Part shown: positions 8,469 through 16,609 of the stretch, in pieces
How the letters are laid out: each line of letters begins with the position of its first letter
Numbering within the stretch: position 1 is the first letter of the stretch
Assembly (NCBI GenBank): GCA_029880265.1
Contig: JAOUOT010000005.1
Span: 1-64,000 of the forward strand
DNA length: 64,000 nt
Reading direction: 5' to 3'
Source of the DNA: Spirochaetia bacterium
Lineage (GTDB): Bacteria > Spirochaetota > Leptospiria > Turneriellales > JAOUOS01
The notes under the pieces: model-generated
Seen by the model: only the letters and a program-made list of their open reading frames with translations
What the model was told of the DNA's origin: nothing
Databases searched by the model: none
Made by a program: the position numbers and the translations under genes

Positions 8469-9050
8469 TTAAGTTATTTCAAGATCAAAGTCTTTTGCCA
8501 GCGAACCGCCAAGATCAATCTCATGCGTTTTGCCCATAAGATAAATTTCGACCGTAATTCTTTTTTTGCGGGCGTTTACTTTCTTGATTACGGCTTCTTT
8601 TCCTTTCAGGGGGCCCTCCAGTATTTTTATCTTTGTTCCCGATTTTACAAACTTTGAAAAATTAATCGTTTCGCTTTCCTGCGTCAGCTCAAAGATATAA
8701 GCGATTTCTTCGGTCTTTACCGGCAGTACCTCTTTTTTCTCAGATATTTTTGTATCGGCGATTCCTAAAAATTTTGTTATGGATGTTTTTAAGCCGGTTG
8801 TTCGACACCTTCTTAATACTTCAAGGGCCTTTTCATAATCAATTTTTTCTTCAAAAGAAATGAAAATATATCCGGGAAACAAAGGCTTTTTCTCTTTTTT
8901 TATTTTACCTCCTTTTCTAATTTCAAGTTCTCGTTTGGGTATAAAAGTTTTAATCTCGGGAAATTCTTTTTTGAGTTTTTCTCTTGCATCTTCTTCATTG
9001 CCCCCGTATGCTTGAACGGCATACCACCAGTTATTATTTTGAACAGACAT
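8469..9050 (-). CDS. NusG paralogue (LoaP/RfaH-type processive antiterminator)
   Basis: A 193-residue two-domain protein. The NGN domain (about 7-95) opens with WWYAVQAYGGNEEDAREKL and has the PLFPGYIFIS strand that contacts RNA polymerase. The C-terminal KOW domain (about 140-182) has GTKIKILEGPLKGKEAVIKK and ends in a VEIYLMGKTHEIDLG strand reminiscent of LoaP. The general NusG normally sits beside secE and ribosomal protein genes; here the context is trpF-mutS, so this is more likely a specialised paralogue that helps transcription through selected long operons. Its ATG is 3 bases after the mutS stop, so it is the last gene of that operon. Confidence 0.8.
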   Translation of the reverse strand: MSVQNNNWWYAVQAYGGNEEDAREKLKKEFPEIKTFIPKRELEIRKGGKIKKEKKPLFPGYIFISFEEKIDYEKALEVLRRCRTTGLKTSITKFLGIADTKISEKKEVLPVKTEEIAYIFELTQESETINFSKFVKSGTKIKILEGPLKGKEAVIKKVNARKKRITVEIYLMGKTHEIDLGGSLAKDFDLEIT

Positions 9051-9053
9051 ATT

Positions 9054-11573
9054 TTATGAGAACATCGAGAGTTGATCTATATTTTTGGGCCTTTTCACCA
9101 TACTTTTCTTTGCCGTCTTTTCTGTCTGAAAGACAGGTTCCTGCTTCCAAAGCCCGTCGGTCTCAAGCTCTTTTAAAAGCTCGACGGCGCGATTTGTGAT
9201 TTCTTCGGGAAGACCGGCCATTTCGGCCACATGAATGCCGTATGATTTGTCGGCCTTGCCCTCGATTATTTTTCTTAAGAATACAACCTTGTCATGTTCT
9301 TCTAAAACAGAAACGGTAAGACCAATGATGCCTTTGTCGGGCTCTATCATCTCGGCAAGCTCGGCATAATGCGTTGCAAAAAGCGTTTTCGGGCGCCCTA
9401 AATCTTCGCGGTTTAAATATTCAATCATCGCGCGGGCAATGCTTATGCCGTCAAAGGTAGAAGTTCCGCGCCCTACTTCGTCTAATAAAATCAAAGATTT
9501 TTCGGTAAAGTTTTGAAAGATGCGCGCGCATTCAGACATCTCAACATAAAAGGTGCTTTCGCCTTTGAACAACCTGTCAAAGGCGCCTATTCTGGTAAAC
9601 ACCCTGTCTGCAAGAGGCAGCTGCGCAAAAGCCGCCGGCACGAAAGAGCCCGCCTGCGCCATAATTTGAATGAGACCCGTTTGTCTTATAAAAGTCGATT
9701 TGCCCGACATGTTCGGGCCGGTTAAAACCGCTAGGTGCCTACCGCTATTGTTTAATTCAATATCATTGGGAACAAATATTTCTTCGCGAAAAATTTCTTC
9801 AACCACGGGATGCCTTGACTCTTTTAATAAGAGAGCGCCGGTTTCAACAATTTCAGGGCGGATGTATTTTTGCAAAACAGCGGCTTCTGCAAAAGAGAAG
9901 AAAACGTCTAACATAGAAAGTCGCTCTGCCCATACTCTAAGAATATCGGTGTTTTCAATGGCTTTTTGAACCAGCCCTTCAAAAATTGATTTTTGAAGAG
10001 CAAGAATATCGTCTTTGGCGTTTAAGATTTTATTTTCAAGATCTTTTAATTCGTCGCAGGTGAATCTTTCTGCGTTGACAAGGGTCTGTCTTCTTACGTA
10101 ACTTTGCGGAGCTTTATCAGATAATCCCCTCGAAATTTCAATATAATAGCCTATTACTTTGTTATATTTTATTTTTAAGGTAGAAATTTTATACTTTTCT
10201 TTTTCTCTGTTTTCAAATTCTTTCAATATAAGATGGGCCGATTCGCTGGTTTTAAAAAGATCGTCTAAAATATCAGAATATCCCGGCTTTAAAAATCGTC
10301 TTTCATCTAAAACAGGAGGAAGATTTTCTGTAAAAAGAGCGGCGTCAAACTCGCTTAATAGATCATCAGGAAATTCGTTTTGCAAATCATAGTTTTTATT
10401 TATCCATTTAGGCAGATTCGTTTCTTTTGATAATGAATCTTGTATCTGCCGAATTGATTTCATGGTTTCAAGAAGCGCGCCTAAGTGCCTTACGCGGGGT
10501 TCATGATAAAGAGCGTTTATGATTCTAAAAAGGTCATGGCAGTCTTTTAACAGACTTCTTATGACTTTTCTGGTTTCTGATTTTTCGCAGGCAAAATAAA
10601 CACAGTCGTGCCTCTCTTTTATTTCATTCATATCAAAAGACGGCGCCGATAAAAACTCGTCTAACTTTCTTCTGCCCGCCGAGGTAACCGTTTTATCAAG
10701 AACGCCGGCAAGAGAAGCCTTTCTTGTTCTGTTTTGGTCGGTTAATATTTCAAGGGTTTTTAGGGCCGAATCGTCAAGAACCATTTTTTTCAACTGATTT
10801 TCATTTCGCAGCGCTTTCCAGTTAATATTTACTTTAGGCGCAATTTCTTTCATGTACCGGTAAAAAGAGGCCAAAAGCGTTTTATCTTCAGGGTTTAACT
10901 CAAACGGATCAATATTTTTAACCTGAAACATTTCTCTTAAGATTTCATCGGTATTTTTTTCGCTTAAATTATAATTTCGACGCGTTAACGCTATGCTATG
11001 AAATTCCATAGCGGGTATTTCTGCCAGCGTTACGGCCTCTTTTGCGCCTCTCGATTCTAGAAACCCTTCTATATCGCCTGCCGGTTTTTTTTGCAGCCAT
11101 AACTCGCCTGTAGAGACATCGGCCAGTAAGATAGAAATTTCGTCTTTTGAGGCGTTTAATACCGCAATCAGCCTTTTTTCATGCGCCGATAGCAAATCTT
11201 CTTCAAAAATGCTTCCCGGCGTAATTACGCGCACAACGTCTCTTTTTACTATTTTTCCGGCGGCGTTTTTAGGGTCTTCAACCTGCTCGCAAACGGCTAT
11301 GTTCTTTCCCGATTCTAATATTTTATGAACATAATTATGCATGGCATGATACGGTATGCCGCACATGGGAACCTTATCTTGCCTTTTGGTAAGGGCTATA
11401 TCAAGAACTCTTGCCGCGTAAACGGCGTCGTCTAAAAACATCTCGTAAAAATCGCCCATTCTAAAAAAGAGTATATCGTCTGCAAACCTTCGTTTTATCT
11501 CAAGGTACTGCCTCATCATCGGGGTAGATACCTCGGGCATTTCTACAGATTTATTTTCGGTATCTTCGCTCAT
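9054..11573 (-). CDS. mutS: DNA mismatch repair protein MutS
   Basis: MutS recognises base mismatches and small loops and starts mismatch repair. It is 839 residues with the full domain set. The mismatch-reading motif is GDFYEMF, giving F42-x-E44. The connector, lever and clamp regions follow. The ATPase has a Walker A at 619-627 (GPNMSGKST), an ST(F)YVEMSE signature and a Walker B ILLDEVGRGTS near 696-706. The C-terminus ends in a QLSMF motif, like the beta-clamp-binding peptides seen in other MutS proteins. It overlaps trpF by 4 bases (ATGA), so it is translationally coupled. No mutL is present. Confidence 0.97.
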   Translation of the reverse strand: MSEDTENKSVEMPEVSTPMMRQYLEIKRRFADDILFFRMGDFYEMFLDDAVYAARVLDIALTKRQDKVPMCGIPYHAMHNYVHKILESGKNIAVCEQVEDPKNAAGKIVKRDVVRVITPGSIFEEDLLSAHEKRLIAVLNASKDEISILLADVSTGELWLQKKPAGDIEGFLESRGAKEAVTLAEIPAMEFHSIALTRRNYNLSEKNTDEILREMFQVKNIDPFELNPEDKTLLASFYRYMKEIAPKVNINWKALRNENQLKKMVLDDSALKTLEILTDQNRTRKASLAGVLDKTVTSAGRRKLDEFLSAPSFDMNEIKERHDCVYFACEKSETRKVIRSLLKDCHDLFRIINALYHEPRVRHLGALLETMKSIRQIQDSLSKETNLPKWINKNYDLQNEFPDDLLSEFDAALFTENLPPVLDERRFLKPGYSDILDDLFKTSESAHLILKEFENREKEKYKISTLKIKYNKVIGYYIEISRGLSDKAPQSYVRRQTLVNAERFTCDELKDLENKILNAKDDILALQKSIFEGLVQKAIENTDILRVWAERLSMLDVFFSFAEAAVLQKYIRPEIVETGALLLKESRHPVVEEIFREEIFVPNDIELNNSGRHLAVLTGPNMSGKSTFIRQTGLIQIMAQAGSFVPAAFAQLPLADRVFTRIGAFDRLFKGESTFYVEMSECARIFQNFTEKSLILLDEVGRGTSTFDGISIARAMIEYLNREDLGRPKTLFATHYAELAEMIEPDKGIIGLTVSVLEEHDKVVFLRKIIEGKADKSYGIHVAEMAGLPEEITNRAVELLKELETDGLWKQEPVFQTEKTAKKSMVKRPKNIDQLSMFS

Positions 11574-12229
11574 CTTCTTTGTTTAGATTTTACCAGTTTA
11601 ATAAAATTTATCATCTTTTCGGTGTCTTTTATGCCGTAAGATTTTTCAACGCCGCTGGCGGTATCGACCCCTAACGGGTTTACTTTTTCAAGAGCCTCTG
11701 AAACATTTTCTAAATTGATGCCCCCCGCGAGTAGAAAAGGCATATTTATGTTAACTAAGAAATTCCAGTTAAACGTTTTTCCCGAGCCTCCGGGTATAAT
11801 TTTTGTTTTATCTATCTGAATGCCCGCTGAATCGAAGATTACAAAAGAAAAAATATCAAATTTTTTTATAATCTCGGGCGCAATCTCTTCTTTAACGGCA
11901 ACCGACGGAATAATGTTTTCAACGTCAATTTTCTGAATTATAGAGTCAAATGATTTATGATCTGAAGGCAATTGAACATATAAATTTTTTGTTTTGAGTT
12001 TTTGCCGGCAAGAAAGAATATAATCTTCTTCGTCAAAACCGAATACCAGAACAAATTTTGCATCAGGCAGTAAATTTATTATATTTTGAGCTTTTTCTAT
12101 ATCGGCGCATCGCTTGCTTAAAGGATGCAAAACAATTCCTAAATAATCGGCGCCTTTTTCATAGGCGTCTTTGGCGTCTTTTAAGTTTGTTAACCCGCAA
12201 ATTTTTACCAGAAAACCATTTTTTTTCAT
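11570..12229 (-). CDS. trpF: phosphoribosylanthranilate isomerase TrpF
   Basis: TrpF catalyses the Amadori rearrangement of phosphoribosylanthranilate in tryptophan synthesis. It is 219 residues, of the usual size. The start KICGLTNLKDAKDAYEKGAD and LGIVLHPLSKR are diagnostic of the TIM barrel; the catalytic Cys is C11 within KICG, and the late phosphate-binding segments LLAGGINLENV and GVDTASGVEKSYGIKD are intact. No other trp gene is nearby. It heads a trpF-mutS-nusG-like operon. Confidence 0.95.
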   Translation of the reverse strand: MKKNGFLVKICGLTNLKDAKDAYEKGADYLGIVLHPLSKRCADIEKAQNIINLLPDAKFVLVFGFDEEDYILSCRQKLKTKNLYVQLPSDHKSFDSIIQKIDVENIIPSVAVKEEIAPEIIKKFDIFSFVIFDSAGIQIDKTKIIPGGSGKTFNWNFLVNINMPFLLAGGINLENVSEALEKVNPLGVDTASGVEKSYGIKDTEKMINFIKLVKSKQRR

Positions 12230-12302
12230 GACAATAATAAATATTCAAGTGAAATTCGCTATATATATTTATCGTTTCGGTCAGACCTCGCCGAAGTTCT
12301 AT

Positions 12303-13553
12303 TTAAGTTAAGAGTACAGGAAGTTCAACTTCAAAGTTTACCATCAGTTCTTTTTTGCCTTCCATGTCGACATAATCATTTAACTGCGAAACAGAAATTT
12401 TGCCTTTATGTTTTTGAATTATCTTGTTTACCATCGTTAACCCTAAACCATAATCAAGCGTTCCGTAGCGTTCGTCAAGATATTTTGATAGACGAAAAAA
12501 AGGCTCAAATATAATTCTTTCATAACCTGCGGGTATTCCCTCGCCGTCGACAGCCGATTTTGACGGAGAATTTAAGAATGAGACAGTTAATTTATTTTTT
12601 GCGACGGTCATTAGAATAATGATAGAAGTATCAGCCTCTGAAAAGCGCAGCCCATTTAGTATCACTTCTTTGACCGCCTTTTTTAATTGTTCTTTATTGA
12701 CGTTCACCTTTTGACCGCTAAGAGGAAAGTTAGGATCGCTTATTTTCACCTTATGATTTTTTATTTTTATAAGTTCGTCAAGATCGACAATGACCTCTTT
12801 AAGAAGCTCGTAAATTTCAAGAGGGCTTACAGGAACAAGCCTGAAGTCTTTACGAATCAACTCGTCAATTTCGCTGATTACTTTTAGCGCCTTTTCGGCC
12901 ATTTGAGTATTTGAGATGATAAGATCCATTAAATTTGCTTCAATTGTATATTTATCGCCTTCTTTATGTATCTGCTTGGTCAATAATGAAAGTAAAGAAA
13001 TTAACGTGCCGATACCCGCCCCCTGGGTAAAGCTTGTCTTCAAACTTGCGAACAGATTTTTATCATATTTATCAAAGCCTTTTTTGCTTGAAATTTCTTT
13101 TCTAAGAAGGTTCCAGTCTAATTGTCTGGCAAGCCGCACTTCTTGTTCTTTTTCTACGGCTTTTTCCATTTTTTTTAGGCCGGCTAATTCAAAAGCTTTT
13201 TCTACTTTAAGAAGAAGTTCTTCTGAATTGACGGGCTTATTAATATAGTCATAAACGCCCTGCTTCATGATTGATACGACGGTTTCAACGTCTCTATCGG
13301 CGGTTTGAACAATAACAATGGGTTCATTGCCGGTTTTTTTCATTTCCTGGATAAGGTCAAAGCCCGACATCTTCGGCATGTTTAAGTCAATAATGGCAAT
13401 AGGGTAAAAATATTCTTTATACCTTTCTAAAGCTTCTTCTCCGTTTGCGGCTAAAACCGGAGTATAATTATTTTTTGATAATATATTTGATATAATTTTT
13501 GCCGATACAGGATCGTCTTCAGCAATTAAGATTTTACTTTTCTCTGGTTTCAT
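12303..13553 (-). CDS. response-regulator receiver fused to a histidine-kinase-like ATPase
   Basis: A 416-residue soluble protein. The receiver domain (5-120) has the acid pair D13-D14, phospho-acceptor D56 in IIDLNMPKMSG, and Lys in YINKPVN. A helical middle (about 130-275) lacks an obvious H-box. The C-terminal domain (about 280-412) is an HATPase fold with LNGLRFSEADT as N-box, a degenerate G1, and YGLGLTMVNKII as G2. It may be an atypical kinase controlled by its own receiver. Its ATG overlaps the stop of the upstream TPR gene by 4 bases. Confidence 0.82.
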   Translation of the reverse strand: MKPEKSKILIAEDDPVSAKIISNILSKNNYTPVLAANGEEALERYKEYFYPIAIIDLNMPKMSGFDLIQEMKKTGNEPIVIVQTADRDVETVVSIMKQGVYDYINKPVNSEELLLKVEKAFELAGLKKMEKAVEKEQEVRLARQLDWNLLRKEISSKKGFDKYDKNLFASLKTSFTQGAGIGTLISLLSLLTKQIHKEGDKYTIEANLMDLIISNTQMAEKALKVISEIDELIRKDFRLVPVSPLEIYELLKEVIVDLDELIKIKNHKVKISDPNFPLSGQKVNVNKEQLKKAVKEVILNGLRFSEADTSIIILMTVAKNKLTVSFLNSPSKSAVDGEGIPAGYERIIFEPFFRLSKYLDERYGTLDYGLGLTMVNKIIQKHKGKISVSQLNDYVDMEGKKELMVNFEVELPVLLT

Positions 13554-14413
13554 TGTAAATCAAAAATAATATTCGGAATTTTTTTAAGCGAACCGTCTTG
13601 CATAAGAGGGTAAAGATGCGTCATATCTTTGGCTGTTATCACAATTTCTCCCCATAATTTCATGCATTTATCTAGCACGTCAAGGGCTTCATTTTTCTTG
13701 TTTACGCCCGTTAAAGCTTTGCTTAAAATAAAAAGCGCCTCAGGATCAGTTTCTCCCCATTGAGAAAAATGCTTATTAATATATTCAATTGCCCTGTCGT
13801 ACTCTTTATAAAAGAGACAGCATTCTGCGATTAAGTCATGATATGGAAAATCTTTATCTTGTTTTGCGGCATGCAAAAATAAGAGAAGCGATCTGCCATA
13901 ATAACTGCTATAAAAATACAAATTAGCCAATTCCATATACAAAAAGTATAAAGCAGGATCATTTTTTTTTCTTGTTTTTCGGGCGACTCTCAAGGTCTTT
14001 TTTAAGATACCGATAGCTTCTTTACCCCTGTGATTATCTCTTAAAAGCTGAGAAAATGTTAAAGCATACTGCACATTAGCCGGAAAAAGGCAAACCGATC
14101 GTAAATATAACCTCGAAGCCTTATCGGTTAAGCCGATATTTTTATAAAAATTTCCCGCAATAAAGTTTATTTTTGCGCTTAACGGATTTTCGTTTAGCAG
14201 CTGCTCCATATAATGTTTTGCCGCTTCAATATTGCCAACCTGTACCAGGCACTGTATTTTCATTTGAGCAATATTGGTTTTTAGGTGTTCATTTTCAACT
14301 GTTTTTTCAAGAGAAGATAGAAGATTAAATGATCGAGTATAATCTTCATCGTGAAAAAGCTCCTGAGCTTCTCGCAGTCTTTTAAAAACTTTTCTTCTTT
14401 CAGAGATAGGCAT
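13550..14413 (-). CDS. TPR-repeat protein coupled to the receiver-ATPase gene
   Basis: A 287-residue, all-helical protein with about seven tetratricopeptide-type repeats, for example the segment with INFIAGNFYKNIGLTDKASR and the later DPEALFILSKALTGVNKKNE. It has no signal peptide, so it is probably cytoplasmic. The 4-base ATGA overlap with the downstream receiver-ATPase gene suggests the two proteins work together, with the TPR protein as scaffold or input. A 30-bp inverted repeat lies 68 bp upstream of the start. Confidence 0.75.
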   Translation of the reverse strand: MPISERRKVFKRLREAQELFHDEDYTRSFNLLSSLEKTVENEHLKTNIAQMKIQCLVQVGNIEAAKHYMEQLLNENPLSAKINFIAGNFYKNIGLTDKASRLYLRSVCLFPANVQYALTFSQLLRDNHRGKEAIGILKKTLRVARKTRKKNDPALYFLYMELANLYFYSSYYGRSLLLFLHAAKQDKDFPYHDLIAECCLFYKEYDRAIEYINKHFSQWGETDPEALFILSKALTGVNKKNEALDVLDKCMKLWGEIVITAKDMTHLYPLMQDGSLKKIPNIIFDLQ

Positions 14414-14670
14414 TCATACCCTCGCACACACATTGTTTATATTTTTGATTATATATCAATGCTCTTATCTCTGCCAATAAATTGTTCATAATTATATAAT
14501 ATTGAACAATTATTTTTATTTTTTATGATGTCAACTTTATTTTTTACTTAAAGACCGTCTCGGGGGCCGAAAATATATAACTTGTGGTATACGATTATTA
14601 AGGTAAGGCGTCAGTTTCTTCAGCCTGTACTCTTGTCTAAAACCATTCATCGCATGCTAGCTGTTAATTC
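14414..14670. other. intergenic region between divergent transcription units
   Basis: This separates the minus-strand TPR gene from the plus-strand RDD gene. It holds the 30-bp inverted repeat at 14481-14510 and, at about 14545-14665, a less AT-rich stretch with no credible reading frame or hairpin. The RDD promoter and leader repeat follow at 14671-14750. Confidence 0.5.
14481..14510. repeat. 30-bp interrupted palindrome, candidate operator
   Basis: ATTGTTCA at 14481-14488 and TGAACAAT at 14503-14510 are exact inverted arms. The centre contains a second palindrome, ATTATATAAT, at 14491-14500. Two-fold symmetry of this size upstream of a two-gene operon is typical of a dimeric regulator's binding site. 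It contains TATAAT-like boxes on both strands. Confidence 0.5.
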
Positions 14671-14699
14671 TTGACATTTTGTTAATAATAAAATATATA
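14671..14699 (+). promoter_or_regulatory. sigma70-type promoter of the RDD gene
   Basis: TTGACA at 14671-14676 and TATATA at 14694-14699, spaced 17 bases. The predicted start of transcription is near 14706. This places the TTG at 14679 inside the promoter, so that codon cannot be the start of the RDD protein. Confidence 0.65.
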
Positions 14700-14742
14700 C
14701 CTTTGGTTAATTATTTTTTTATAAGAAGTAATCAACCAAAGG
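14700..14742 (+). promoter_or_regulatory. leader inverted repeat covering transcription start and ribosome site
   Basis: The 14-base arm at 14700-14713 pairs with 14729-14742 at 13 of 14 positions (CCTTTGGTT with AACCAAAGG is perfect). The upstream arm spans the predicted transcription start and the downstream arm ends in the AAAGGAG ribosome site. It could be an operator at the promoter or, for a message starting slightly earlier, a hairpin hiding the ribosome site. Confidence 0.5.
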
Positions 14743-14750
14743 AGTTTCTT

Positions 14751-15278
14751 GTGGAAAAAAGAATTGGTTTTGGGAAAAGACTTTTAGCGTATCTCATTGA
14801 TATTGTTCTGGTCTTGGCTTTGTCAATGGTTTTAGGCCCTATTATTGGCGGCGTTTTAGGCGGCGCAGCGGGAGCCGCCGGTTCAGGGGGCGGCGCAGAC
14901 GCGGCAGTAGCAGGCGGTATCATGGGCACAATCATAGGCGCAGTAGCGGCCTCTGCTTTTATAATGGTCTTTTATTTCATAATAGAAGGCTTCGTAGGCG
15001 CAACTTTAGGAAAAATGATTTTAGGAATCAAAATTGGAACCGCCGACGGAAAAAACGGAAGTACTGGGCTGTATTTGACGCGTTATGCGATTAAGAATAT
15101 CGGTTCTCTGGTAGCTGTAATCGGATTGATTGTGTCTGTTGAAATTATTGGCACTATAGGCAGCTTACTAGGGCTTGTTATTCTGCTTGGTTGTTTCATG
15201 GCTCTTTCAAGCGGCAAACAAGCGCTGCATGATATTGCGGCAAAAACAGCCGTTTATAAAAAAGTAGATTTAGCTTAA
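14751..15278 (+). CDS. RDD-family membrane protein
   Basis: A 175-residue inner-membrane protein. The RDD signature is at the N-terminus: KRLLAYLIDIVLVLAL (Arg in the first helix and Asp in the same helix), and the later LGKMILGIKI segment is also typical of the family. There are three or four membrane helices, with a Gly/Ala-rich loop at about 38-60. GTG 14751 is chosen as start because GGAG sits 6 bases upstream and because the longer frame would begin inside the promoter. The function of RDD proteins is mostly unclear; some act in ion transport. It precedes a DUF898-M48 pair by 86 bp. Confidence 0.82.
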   Translation: MEKRIGFGKRLLAYLIDIVLVLALSMVLGPIIGGVLGGAAGAAGSGGGADAAVAGGIMGTIIGAVAASAFIMVFYFIIEGFVGATLGKMILGIKIGTADGKNGSTGLYLTRYAIKNIGSLVAVIGLIVSVEIIGTIGSLLGLVILLGCFMALSSGKQALHDIAAKTAVYKKVDLA

Positions 15279-15364
15279 GATTATGCATAACTTAAGGACG
15301 TAATAATTTTAAAAGAAAACCGACTATAATCGTGTTTTACGTCCTTTATATTTAAAGTAACATT

Positions 15365-16609
15365 ATGGATCAGAAAAGCAGAATACAGTTTGACGGAACA
15401 GGAGGAAAGCTGTTTAAGCTGTCTCTTGTCAATATATTACTCAGCATACTTACTTTAGGAATTTATTATTTCTGGGCAAAAGTAAAAATTCAAAAATTTA
15501 TTTATGCGGGAACAAAGGTCTACGGCGAGAGATTTGATTATCACGCAACGGGAAAAGAAAAATTTATCGCGTTTCTAAAGGCTCTTCCTGTTTTAGCGGG
15601 CATCGCCGGAATATACTACGGTTCGCAGCAATTAATGAATTATTTTAATGTACCCATTGAATATTCACAGTCTATATTGATTATTTTCTTTTATCTTATA
15701 TTTATTTTAATAGGCCCCTTGTTAATTGTGGCCAAGTCAAGATTCACTTTAAGCAGAAGCTCATGGAACAATGTTCATTTTAAATTCAGAGGTAAAGTTA
15801 AGCCTCTATATAAAATCATGCTGAAAGGGATATTTTTGTCTATTATTACAATAGGCCTATATTCTCCCTGGTTTATCTGTGAATTGCAAAAATATATGAC
15901 CGAAAATTCGAATTTCGGAAATATGCCTTTCAAATATACGGGCAAAGGCAAAGAACTTATAAAGTATTTTATATTGATATTTATCATGACAATTATTTTT
16001 ATAGGAATTATGGCAAATATCATAATTACAACAAGAGAAATTACAAAAAAAAATCTTCAAGACATAGAAGCTATGCAAAAAGAAAAGTTAGAAACACAAA
16101 TATCAATTCACAATGTTGACAATAAAAAATTCCCCAAAGAAAATAACGATTTGAAAAAAGACGATCCTGAAATTACCGAAGACGAAGAACCGACAATTGC
16201 AGAAGATTTTGAAGAAGAAAGCGATTTTCCCTTCAACCCTTATGTTTTAGCGGCCCTTCCCTTTTTATATTTAGCCTTTATAATTTATACTTTTTATTTA
16301 AAGACAAAGTTATATAAATATCATTGGGAAAACACTCATATTCAAGATAAGCCGATAAAATGTACAATAAAATTCGGGGAATATCTGGGCAATATTATTG
16401 CGGCCAATATTATTTTGGCCATTTCTTTTGGCATTGCAGCTCCCTGGGCATATATAATGGTAAAAAAATATGAATTAGAGACAATTTATTTACCCGAGAA
16501 TATCGATTTTCAAGCCATACAGGCGGCTCCAGCTGAAGGGTCGGCTTTTGCCGAAGCTTTCGAAGAAGCAGGCGATTTTTTAGATACCCTGGCAGATTTC
16601 ATTGGATAA
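15365..16609 (+). CDS. DUF898 (YjgN-family) multi-pass membrane protein
   Basis: A 414-residue inner-membrane protein with three copies of the DUF898 unit. Each has a helix ending in G-x-x-x-x-W (TLGIYYFWAKVKIQKFI near 35, TIGLYSPWFICELQKYM near 162, FGIAAPWAYIMVKKYEL near 365), and the first two go on to a YH(A/T)GK- or YTGKGKE-type segment. A very acidic insertion at about 250-290 (EDEEPTIAEDFEEE) separates the second and third units. DUF898 genes are often followed by an M48 peptidase gene, as here, where the next start codon overlaps this stop. Function unknown. Confidence 0.85.
   Translation: MDQKSRIQFDGTGGKLFKLSLVNILLSILTLGIYYFWAKVKIQKFIYAGTKVYGERFDYHATGKEKFIAFLKALPVLAGIAGIYYGSQQLMNYFNVPIEYSQSILIIFFYLIFILIGPLLIVAKSRFTLSRSSWNNVHFKFRGKVKPLYKIMLKGIFLSIITIGLYSPWFICELQKYMTENSNFGNMPFKYTGKGKELIKYFILIFIMTIIFIGIMANIIITTREITKKNLQDIEAMQKEKLETQISIHNVDNKKFPKENNDLKKDDPEITEDEEPTIAEDFEEESDFPFNPYVLAALPFLYLAFIIYTFYLKTKLYKYHWENTHIQDKPIKCTIKFGEYLGNIIAANIILAISFGIAAPWAYIMVKKYELETIYLPENIDFQAIQAAPAEGSAFAEAFEEAGDFLDTLADFIG

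Noticed and set aside
12276-12295. TTCGG/CCGAA hairpin between the receiver-ATPase gene and trpF
   Set aside because: The stem is only 5 bp and no T-run follows it on the relevant strand, so it is too weak to call a terminator.
14679-14750. Longer start for the RDD protein at TTG 14679
   Set aside because: The extra codons overlap the -10 region and predicted transcription start; GTG 14751 has a proper ribosome site.
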